A stretch of DNA of 64,000 bases. Origin: Massilia forsythiae (GTDB lineage: Bacteria > Pseudomonadota > Gammaproteobacteria > Burkholderiales > Burkholderiaceae_D). The position numbers were made by a program, and so were the translations under genes. Shown piece after piece: positions 57,901 through 63,500 of this stretch. The notes beneath the pieces are model-generated. The model was given only the letters and a program-made list of their open reading frames with translations. It ran no database searches and was not told the DNA's origin. Every line of letters starts with the position of its first letter. Position 1 is the stretch's first letter. The stretch lies in assembly GCF_012849555.1 (NCBI RefSeq), contig NZ_CP051685.1:1116001-1180000 (forward strand), in the 5' to 3' direction.

Positions 57901-59319
57901 TGCCTCGCTTGGAGCGGCGCCGGTGACGGCGTAGCGGTCCTGCGTATAAGCGATGGCGGCCTGGCGCTGGCCGCGCTGGTCGTAGCGGAATTCCTGGACG
58001 CCCTGGTCGCCATCGACGACGAAACGCAGGTGCTCGTGCGCATCGTAGACATAATAGGTGGTGCTGGCGTCGGCCGGATTGGCGGGCCCTTCGCCGTCGG
58101 GATCGACGTCGCGGAACACGGTTTCGCTTTGCAGCAGGTTGGTCGCGGTATAGGTACGGGTGACGACATGGCCGGTGCTGTCGCGCTCGTAGATGACGTT
58201 ACCGTTGCCATCGTGGCGCTTGACGGTGACGTTGCCGTTCGGTTCGACGATCTTGGTGACGTTGCCCTTGGCGTCGTACTCGAAATACGTGTTGAGGCTG
58301 GCGCCATTGGCACCCGCCATCTCGGTGTGCAGGATCTGGCCGTTGTTGTCGAAGGTGTAGTAGGTGACCGTGCCGTCCTTGTCGGTGACGGTGGTCCGGT
58401 TGCCGGCATAGCTGAACGTGTCGTTCTCGTACTTGCCGTCGCTGACGGTGGCAATGCGGCCGGCATCGTAGGTGAACGTCAGCTTGTTGCCGTCGCTCTG
58501 CTCGATCGTGGCGATGCGCCGGCTGGCGCCGTCATAAGTGTACTTGGTGCTGAATGTGCCTCTGATCGACAGGAAGGTATCGACTTGCGCGAGCCGGCCC
58601 TGGTTGTCGTAAAAATACTCGACACGGTTGGCGGATTCGAGTTCGCCGTCGGCAGTCTCGCGATATGCGACATCGACCGATTGCAGCTCCTTGCCGCTAG
58701 GGCCCCCATACGTGAAGAAGGTGCCGGCGCCGGTGGCATCGGTGACCGAGGCCAGCATGCCGTTCGACTGGTAATTGAAGGCCAGGCGGTTGCCGTCCAG
58801 GTCGACCATCGACAGCAGGCGGCCGCCGTTGGTGCCGTCATACGTTTCAGCGAGGTCGGTCGTGCCGGTTTGCCAGGTCCAGATTTTGGTGCCGGCGTCG
58901 TAGCTGAGCGTGTCGAAGGCTTCGCCGCCGTCGGTGGTGACGTACAGGCGGCGCGTCGCGTCGTAGGTGAAACGGTAGCGCGTATCGTCGCCATCGATGC
59001 GGTCGATGGTGCTGCCGACACTGTTCGGAGCGCCGGACAGGCCGGTCACCTGGCGCGACAGGCCGAGCTTCCAGTTGTCGCCATTGTCGTCGTCGGTCTT
59101 GCCTTGGGAATTGTAGGTGCGACCCACCGCGATGTCGATTCCGACCGCCGCCAGGAAGTCGTCCTGGCGCTGGATCACCAGGTTGCCGTTGCTGGCATTG
59201 ACATACACCGCTTGCCCGTCCTGCCCCTGCAGCGCCTTGCCGGCCATGCCACGCTGTCCCAACAATGCTGCAGAGCCGTTCAACAAACCCAGACCGTTAC
59301 CGCCGACGATTGCTACCAT
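45913..59319 (-). CDS. Giant YD/RHS-repeat polymorphic toxin with C-terminal N-acetylmuramidase domain
   Basis: About 4468 residues; start ATG 59319 with GGGAGAG upstream. No signal peptide, PAAR or transmembrane start; it begins MVAIVGGNGLGLLNGSAALL, then GQAVYVNASNGNLVIQRQDD. Residues about 70-3840 are YD repeats (YDAxGR/YTYDxxGN units). A DUF4214-type segment sits inside them at about 2200-2430 (LYVTMYNRAPDGGGLNYWLQ). A LysM domain follows at about 3845-3895 (HVQGGENLKSIAKSVWGDAN), then an Ala/Gly-rich hydrophobic part (about 3930-4100). The tip (about 4285-4468) is N-acetylmuramidase-like: AAIKAVAEVESKGNGFFSDG with the likely catalytic Glu near 4310, RPKILFERHYFHRLT, and LKSTSWGQFQIMGANYRAAG. 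The classical Rhs core ending DPxGL is missing. It would cut peptidoglycan of rivals; the export route is unknown. Confidence 0.9.
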   Translation of the reverse strand: MVAIVGGNGLGLLNGSAALLGQRGMAGKALQGQDGQAVYVNASNGNLVIQRQDDFLAAVGIDIAVGRTYNSQGKTDDDNGDNWKLGLSRQVTGLSGAPNSVGSTIDRIDGDDTRYRFTYDATRRLYVTTDGGEAFDTLSYDAGTKIWTWQTGTTDLAETYDGTNGGRLLSMVDLDGNRLAFNYQSNGMLASVTDATGAGTFFTYGGPSGKELQSVDVAYRETADGELESANRVEYFYDNQGRLAQVDTFLSIRGTFSTKYTYDGASRRIATIEQSDGNKLTFTYDAGRIATVSDGKYENDTFSYAGNRTTVTDKDGTVTYYTFDNNGQILHTEMAGANGASLNTYFEYDAKGNVTKIVEPNGNVTVKRHDGNGNVIYERDSTGHVVTRTYTATNLLQSETVFRDVDPDGEGPANPADASTTYYVYDAHEHLRFVVDGDQGVQEFRYDQRGQRQAAIAYTQDRYAVTGAAPSEAELARWVAGADKTRAVRTDYGYDIRGLVATATTYSDLAADGSGIRNGMQSVTHFTYDQAGRLLEKIDADGNATAYAYDNLDRLLTTVDAGSNSVRTTYAQGGSYLDLSGATVAVNRTFTTYPNGRVTETILDTSGRTLGVLEKSGTTVLTEVYYAYDAEGRLAMVQDANGNRNFTLYDSLGRKAVDIDGDGSVVEYKYDAKGQLGEVIQRATRLDANLRGTRLINMRPEQLRLQSSALDVHEWRFYDAAGRLAESVDGAGNVTSTVYDGVGRMLAEIQRYTPVDVALGSPKGVPPAASANDRMQRYFYTNDGKPAGEVDAAGYLTEYRYDGAGQLVETVRYAGLVKKPDLTSALADFRPAAGDASHADDIHEYNLYDAKGQLVAEIDGENYLTVRSYDAAGNLGRTVRYANRVAFQPGQTTLAQVLAQDASGSQSITYTYDALNHLRSVTGVDGSITRYEYDAVGNRTSTTSAYNSDGARNGLVRYDALGRVTAELTGVGAARLALVTTPAQQEAVWTAYATRYTYDKANHRTTMTDPNGHVTRYYYDKDGRLAATVNAAGEVERREYNAINQVATVTRYAQRIGEAELAGMAGGEFGLIESRLALLRDGAHDYVATYGYDADGRMTSRSDENGTHTLSYDSFNQLTLDEADIGDGRIAQSRYTYTVRGELQSQYDGFTRGEPKLSRSFISRDAFGRVIYSQTTDGDGETYRYDRLGRQIAVTSAEGVGGTTTYDAFDRVVTETSNAGGTTTYRYDTAARSMTVTTAEGAVHTVVRTAQGDVAELIDLNGEKTTYAYDQDGHLKSVSDKFGVSEAHTYDFAGNLTTTTDGNGSVTKIEYDSVDRVLRRTVDVDGLNLVTSYTYDTQGRTLTVTDPTGVMTATTYDVLGRVQTTVRSAEPGGLALTTSFDYDNLGHVLRMTDPAGHVTEYQYDIVGRRIATIVDPDGLRLTTIYVYDDLGTAPFRSYDAKGNVTHYMYDADGRKVGEVDAAGDVTVYTYEQGSDRIASVTRYARPLVGATVAQFVDDGVRLDLATVQEHLAPDPSRDNVTTYLYDQDGRLHFTVEGDRSFTQQRYDGNGRLAETTQYSNLLPPEVALTDAAVRAWVPAGGSGEVSVSYTYDVRGRVAQQTNAAGGVTTYTYDGNFNVIASITGSPETGTVAAKRMVYDGAGRLVASAVKQYGDEDASYWSVSTQAYDGAGRVIDRTDYVTHLSDAGLAPDATQAQVVAWLATVPASYGNDARVRMRYDAAGRLVASATAQRGDANTLLWSVTRQEFDADGNVLARTSYANFLGGAPAQGTLSDGQMQEWLAGVAVDGTRDSTTRYVYDSVNRLNITIDALGGVVRREYDGAGNVLAEIAYANPVRLSGAVTREAVLAALESHYGQPWNPEGDRVTYYDYDAANRVAVMTNAVGVATSYVYDGAGHLVRQVDNANNEADYRVHRTVYGADGLPRLSIDPEGYVTETRYNGLGLVSDSIRYATQIVVGDDASVADVLGLVDTSDPQTRRTQSQYDNQGNLVTSVDAMGKAETYTYDALGRKASYTNRNGATWTYAYDAAGRLLVERAPAVLVPNEQGIIGMVEVETHMAYDAMGRMTSRTEGYGGPHPRTTSYGYDLVGRQVRTTLPLTAVYDPASDPLSAADADYHVIHVAPFTTVTYDALGNAVEGTDANGNVSRKVYDVLGRVVFEIDALQNVTGYEYDAFGGVEKLTRYAEGLNALADPDKAAKEDIGKLYVTMYNRAPDGGGLNYWLQFLKQGQTLAQVADTILKSKESAFFNLPGMSLPDYVARIFDTAFGRAPSEAETTYWTNIGSAEGVTRGQLLVRMIGEAPTQRDQDFFVNKVEDYLHPQMLSSQRYRISLIYTAVLGRAPSAAELADGMTYLASGGSEAGLVHVLMDGTEGRALYPQDMDGAALVTLLSEHALGREPGQDLQWWTGAAENASSRAQAVLDFLAGRAIDRGDDDDLNLELRAKRNMPANPVGYGPVTDFSLATMRSAVELHASILDRAVDTQYDGLGRKIKVAEAATYNYTAVGGYGNDETWMGYAELRKVTSFDYDAFGDVTAKKVYGVRGDFRDGEQLGEAAVTRMYYNRRGEKTAEFVLADTENSNRLAHNYEDKVATDSGGYLTRMEYDAFGNLTRTYEYAQRSRDPRGPEDGLYDMNPESPALTESDRDTRYEYDLNDRKQAQLQVNTAFDNFTWDGNYSALRDTLVTSYEYDGVGNLTSTTDPLGNTVLSFYDAVGRVTRVASRNDGVGRSQIILRPEPLPDPEPQPTPTPPYDPENPNDPNRVWIVTDFVRDAYGNVLTQIAHAKYQALYDGASSPMLASADDRTTSTTYDLMGNALAVTDGNLNITRRSYDAAGRLAKEWQTVTDRSSATSAVTLTSYKLFHYDATGQMTSVTTPGSTNAMPLPAVGVASVESAPGSFDPSQTKSIFTGTNTISVRFPDTGNAPIRVVVDYTQADNPQFKLGLDGFKPIWIPNGVKPGDPAQKTFSYPAAEGELPLQRTDGGATLIWSENDQVGGGIKSVQRVKVYVQNANGEWELRQDFDGSVAPLSSTIVDKAPADIGRNVQSLTYNAFGEVTSRSMNGNVYEFAEYDNAGNVWHTNAGDGITKVMFYDIRGNLTQQATGTDHAGGTLDDLRLYTSAKDVHDALSTPYLEVKGVDVVETRYDLMDRAVLHLDAARVDGTVKLAEGQPDSVAMRTPTSHVKYDRWGNVVEVTDPRNLDWRITYSYNSFNQQTEKSVVLMNGGVPTVRSSELNYYDEMGRATGNRDANGNLTFTGYFGFGLSTTRFADGSGESYAVNAFGERTSLQARDGYATLYTYDHMGNLASSSRYSSHVYYTVDQSDGGGMTALLNPGNWEVREEFAYDELGRRYATSTQKYPANAGGQSDKIHEVISSLTRYDLAGNVVAQIDNAGRQTRSVYDAYGHKVAEVDGAGKSMTWNVDAFGRVVGHVDQGGAQIRYEYDGQGHLIHQWSTARQGSGAQNIVYTYDHGLLTTIDDHATGLLTTYTYDLTGNRVTEKALARNAEGGPLLVQNNTIRYDQYGRMEHVEDGHFTVDIGYDDNGNRLHVATHYVDSSGRAVDSDAWNKYDEMNREVVANGINVNGNIVMGDKGHVITYDGFGRRETDSYMYKDAQKGGPYLPTTERYQYEDDTGRLSQVTRDGIVIDRRYYDEFGRVIRSGPPEGTNNDRLKSFGIAGEYRTYHYTKGGELQRLKFWALNHDFLDDIYYLANGAEGGYDGAGNPIGYAVVHPHDDGTGRQHSIYFNTYAYFDSAKEIQVRGSINGKPEYTTTTLDANGNVVKVVDTSAPGKDRTYINDAEGRVLMSTQSGEMVRTLIVNGEVLGSNSDEADPSNFANAYQSATTGANLASPSIYHVQGGENLKSIAKSVWGDANLWYLIANANNLEVDSPLTIGQTLRLPARANVVHNDADTFTPYNPSDAIGSTTPTLPLPARSDASCGSKLVIIAVTLAVTFATQGLATSWLGGGGAWLSSILGSTGAAAASLGIGAAAGSIAGQAIAIDLGVRDSFSWGEVFTSAVGAAVSGGLNAKVGGDWWDVAKNAAIANASSQAVGIALNLQKGFQWKSVLGSAISAGVGRSLFDSQLLSGTDKVYRSIISQTAGQTLGTFASGGKVSSQSIAIDVFGNVLASNFEARRDPNKNQISNGNQTAFLNNSKFSENEYGQLRARLAEYGTDARADFATDEELKALESAADSNGGVLPKAGEFLSRPEISVEDLTSQRVIVVGKRLSIEDQEAWYKQQMRSSMPDYGRSAPTSRSSRKTTAASRQVTPVGQLNVRAVAIPPTKPQINVSEAAFANAARKLNVEVAAIKAVAEVESKGNGFFSDGRPKILFERHYFHRLTNGVFDASNPEISNSISGGYGASGDNQYRKLDIAFALDNTAALKSTSWGQFQIMGANYRAAGYNSVTDFVDSQRQGADVQLKAFADFVGSDRGLLNALREKDWSVFARKYNGPNYRENNYDNKMREAYEKYKN

Positions 59320-59491
59320 TTGTGACTCTCCCAAGTGCGAACTGACGATTCATGCGGCGCCCGGAGGGGGTGTGCCGCTTACTTGGGAAGGTATCCAGGG
59401 GCTTAGAAATTTGTTTATAGCAAATTGATTTCTTTTTGAAAATTTTCTAATTTTGAATCGCTCCGGCTTTTGTGGATGCCCGCAGTATCAA

Positions 59492-59626
59492 GGGCACCTC
59501 GAAAAACCTGCTGTGCGTTGTATTTTCAGCTTGCGATGCTCTGCTACGGCAGCCCGGCCGTACGCTTGTACGGCTGCGCTTCTCAGCTGAAACTGCTGCC
59601 GCTCGCGACGGTTTTTCGAGGTGCGC
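59492..59626 (+). mobile_element. MITE copy 2 (135 bp) with 5-bp target duplication
   Basis: Terminal inverted repeats GGGCACCTCGAAAAACC and GGTTTTTCGAGGTGCGC, flanked by ATCAA at 59487-59491 and 59627-59631. It matches copy 1 (43224-43342, opposite orientation) apart from an extra 16 or so bases in the centre (TGCTACGGCAGCCCGG). It has no coding capacity and would need a transposase in trans. Confidence 0.85.
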
Positions 59627-59631
59627 ATCAA

Positions 59632-59815
59632 TTGGTTGTCGAGCTGGAATCGACACTACGAAACTACGTCAAAATGTACGACCACAGCATTCCGCAGCGA
59701 GCACTCAAACACAAAATACCTGTCCAAGTCCTCAAGGACCAGCGCGAAAATGCCTTGGATTTTTCAGAAAATACATGTATAACCAGGCGGCTCTTGACAC
59801 CCAAGGTTTTTAACC
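59632..59815 (+). pseudogene. C-terminal fragment of an integrase-type transposase
   Basis: The plus strand reads LVVELESTLRNYVKMYDHSI, then PQRALKHKIPVQVLKDQREN. After a frame change FFRKYMYNQAALDT follows. This is the tail of an IS481/IS3-like rve transposase. Everything upstream is gone; the MITE sits at its left edge. Confidence 0.75.
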
Positions 59816-59889
59816 TAAATAGGACAAACCGCCCAACACTACGCGCCTACCCAGAAAAATTTTTTGCAGCAAAGCCTAATAAAGCATTA

Positions 59890-60546
59890 TTAAGTCGTAA
59901 TTCCGTAATTTAATGAACCGCATTCCATGCAAGCCATTACATTCAAACTTTTCATATCTCCAATTATCAAAGCTCGCGGCTCTTTTTTTTCATATAGCGG
60001 AATATTCAGATCGTCATAATCAATAGTCGCAAAATATTCTAATTTACCTCCACAACACATGCAATTTTTTAACGGTTGAACTTCGTTTTTTATTTTTTTA
60101 CCTTTTAATTGATGCCTTACTCCACCTAAAATCTCACGCTTTGCATATTTTTCCAAAAATTCCTTTTCATTCCATACGCTTTCAGCTACTGCAACCAGCG
60201 TTACAGCACGGCTCTCAAAAGGGGTATCGATGAAATTGCTTGGTCCATTCCCATCAATATATCCACCAGCAGCAACTCTATTACCATTATCAATTCGAAC
60301 AAAATAATTCTTTAAAGAATGCGAACAAAAAGGGCAAACATCCATTGTGACGTATCCTAACTCATCGTAAAAATTGAGGTCAGGCATGCCATTAATAGAT
60401 TTATGGATGGAAAAAACAGGGAACATTTTTTCACCACAATTTGGGCATTTACACAAGCCCGGTTTTTCCTCATTCAAGCTACCCACATATACTTTATCAT
60501 CATAAGCAGCTTTTTCAGGTTGAATTTCCAAAAAATACCCGACCAT
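59890..60546 (-). CDS. Cys-rich protein, predicted immunity to the second RHS toxin
   Basis: 218 residues, no signal peptide, so cytoplasmic. Two zinc-ribbon-like sets are visible: Cys34/37 (LCKCPNCGEK) with Cys71/74 (VCPFCSH), and Cys162/164/165 (NCMCCGGK) with Cys206/209 (ACMECGS). No family recognised. Its ATG overlaps the stop of the upstream RHS gene as TAATG, so the two are translationally coupled. It is AT-rich like the toxin tip before it. A cytoplasmic partner suits a nuclease toxin. The immunity role is inferred from position. Confidence 0.7.
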   Translation of the reverse strand: MVGYFLEIQPEKAAYDDKVYVGSLNEEKPGLCKCPNCGEKMFPVFSIHKSINGMPDLNFYDELGYVTMDVCPFCSHSLKNYFVRIDNGNRVAAGGYIDGNGPSNFIDTPFESRAVTLVAVAESVWNEKEFLEKYAKREILGGVRHQLKGKKIKNEVQPLKNCMCCGGKLEYFATIDYDDLNIPLYEKKEPRALIIGDMKSLNVMACMECGSLNYGITT

Positions 60547-63500
60547 TATTTTCCTCTACGTGTACCTGGAGTTCTAGTTGGATTCAAAGCATCTTGTCTT
60601 TGTAGCTCCTCACGACTTATTCGAAGCATTTCTTCAGCATCAGCACGTTTAATTCCACCTTTTATCATAGCTTCCACTTGAATTTTTTCCTCAGCCTCTA
60701 AAGTATATACTTTTTGAGTTCTGGCATACTCAGCATTTAACCTTCGTTGCTCAGCAGAAATTGCATCATGATTATATGTTCCGTCATCTGCAACAGCTAC
60801 AGCATTTCTAGGATTATAGTTTTCATTATTACTCCTGCTTGCCTGCTGATGTGGGTGATGGCCTTGAACATCACTGTATGATCCTACCGTATGGGGCCCC
60901 ACCTGTTGGCGCTCGATAATATTGTTAACCGTGATACCTCGATTAACGAGTGCATCTACTCCCTTATTTAATACGGTATCAACAACACTGCCAACAACAT
61001 TCCCAGCAAATCGACCGATCTCATTAGGACCAATTTCAACTTCATATCCATGGACGCTGAAAGAAAAATTCCATTTCTTTCTTTCTGCAAGATCAGTGAC
61101 ATAGTCACGTGCCTGTATCTGAGCGAAAGTTGAAATAGCACCAGTGACATCGCCTACAGCAGATTCTAAACTGACCCTAGCAACCTCCATAGCGACTGTT
61201 TTTACTGGCCCCCCTCCAATAACGGCTTTTATACCAGCGTAGGTAGCAGTTGCAACCAACTGGTGTTCAGAATAGAAATCTGCAAATTCGGAAAGAAGCT
61301 GACTCGCTCCCAAGACGGTTTCAGAAATTATACTTTGGCCGCTTGGCCCAATATACTCGCCATTGATGGTTTCAGAATATCCCTCGCTACGTTGCTCTAT
61401 GGAATCATTTGAAAGTTGATCTAGGCCATGACTAGCAATTGGACTCGAATCATTTCTAAATGCATGAGCTACACGCGAACCGATTTCGCTTTCCGAAAAA
61501 TCACCCGGCGCCGCATCCAAACGACTTATAGGATCTGCCAATGCAACGGTAGCTTGCTGGATTTGCTCAAGTGTGGCTCCTCCTTGTACTGCGCCTTGAA
61601 CAAAGTTAAAAGAAGCTCGATACCTTGGATCTGCGATTGCACGGCCATTTTCGTTAAGTACATAAGGTGTGCCAGAGCGGTTTAACGTATCGATCAGTCT
61701 GCTGTTAGCACGTGATTCTTCAATAGTGGTCGAAATAGACTTACCGAGGGCTGTTCCTAGAGCATTACCAAACGCGTCGGCCACAATCGACTTTAATTCC
61801 AGCTTGCCTCCTGTAGCAACAGTCGCTACAGTCTGACCTGCAGTCTGAGCGATGGTCGATCGTGCAATTTCGTTAATACCGCTCAGCATCCTACTACTGG
61901 CTACGTTGCTGCTTACGCCAGCAGAAATCGCTGATGCCACCACCCCTTTCCAGTCAAAGCGATCCTGCACGCCAACAACTACTCCAACGCCCTGCGATAC
62001 AGCATTTGAGATCGCAGCATTCTTAGCTGCGTCCAAAGGCGAAGATGCCTTACCAAGGCCACCAGTTACTGCATTACCCACTGCGCTGGTGAATACTTCC
62101 CCCCAACTAAAGGAATCACGTACTCCAAGAGCAATACCGGTAACCTGACCGGCGACACTACCCAATGCCCCCGCCACAAAGCTTCCAAGGCCGGAAGTCG
62201 CCCACACGACAGCGATCGAGACCGCTGCCACAATCAATTTCTTAGCGCAGCTCCCCCCCGACTTGGAAGATTGCGCCGGCGGCAACGGCAGCGTCGGACT
62301 CGTATCACCGATCGCCTGTTGCGCGTTGTATGGCGTGAAGGTGCCCGCATCGTTATGCACGACGTTGGCCCGCGGCGGCAGTTTCAGCGTCTGCCCTTCG
62401 GTCAGCACCGAATCCACGTCCAGGTTGTTGGCGTTGGCGATCAGGTACCACAGGTTGGCGTCGCCCCATACCGCCTTGGCGATCGACTTCAGGGTATCGC
62501 CCTGCTGCACGTAGTGGATCGTCGGCGAAGCCAGGTTGGCGCCCGACAGGGCAGACTGGTAGCCATTGGCGAAATTGCTCGGATCGGCCTGGTCGCTGTT
62601 GCTTCCCAATACCTCGCCGTTGACGATCAGCGTGCGTTCGGTCTTGCCGCCCTGGTTCGTGAGCAGTACACGCCCTGCAGCGTCGTTGATGAAAGTGCGG
62701 TTCTTGTTCGTGGCGCTATTGTCGATGACGCCGATGACCGAGCCGTTCGCATCGAGGGTCGTGATGGTGGTCTGCGTTACCTTGTCGATCTTGCCGACCA
62801 CCTGGACTTCTTTCGCCGAATCGAAGTAGGTGTAGGTCGTGGTGTATTCCGAATGCCGGCTCGCGTTACCGAGGCTGTCCGCAGGAACTTGTACGTATTG
62901 GATCAGGTTGCCCGCGCCGTCATAGCCGGCGTTGGGATGGGACTGGATGGGCCTGTAATAGATGTCGTCGAGCTTGTCTGCCTTCAGATTGAATAACTTG
63001 ATGCGATCAACTTTACCGGCGGCGTTGTAGTGATACGTCTTGTAGTTCGTTGGAACACCGAGTTCCTTCATTCTGGATTCACTCTCGTTGCGCTTTGGCC
63101 CGCTCTTTACCACGCGTCCGAATTCGTCGTAGAAGCGTTCCTCGATCACCACGCCGTCGCGCGTCACAGTCGCTAAGCGGCCTAGCGTGTCGTACGCGAA
63201 ACGTTCAGTCGTTGGGACTGTATTATTTTGCGCATTCTTATAGTAGTAAGTATCGGTAGCCCGGCGGCCCAGGCTGTCATACGTGAGGCTGTGTCCCTTC
63301 GACCCCATACTGATACTGCCGTTGGCCTTGATACCGTTCGCGATCACCTCGCGATTCATGGAGTCATACGTGTTCCACACATCGGTATCGACCGCCTGTT
63401 TGTTGCTGTTGACGTAATGGGTCGTAACGCGGGTACGGTTGCCGTTGCTGTCGTACTCCATGTTGACCTTGAAGAAGTCGTCTTCGACCTGGCTCATGCG

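Larger units (their letters stand above)
59335..59889. other. Region between the two RHS-immunity units
   Basis: 555 bases. It holds the AT-rich promoter region of the giant RHS gene (59335-59486), MITE copy 2 (59492-59626), a transposase tail on the plus strand (59632-59815), and about 75 bases of AT-rich DNA after the Cys-rich gene. No intact gene seen. Confidence 0.75.

Noticed and set aside
47000-59000. Regularly spaced short repeats suggesting a CRISPR array
   Set aside because: The spacing and words come from codons of YD-repeat units (GTCGTA/CTCGTA words from Tyr-Asp codons); there are no constant repeats with unique spacers.
47617-59325. Very long plus-strand open frames (over 3000 and over 800 codons) opposite the giant RHS gene
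   Set aside because: They mirror the YD-repeat codons of the minus-strand gene. The translations are Val/Ala/Arg/His-rich without domains, and the minus frame has a good start site and recognisable domains.
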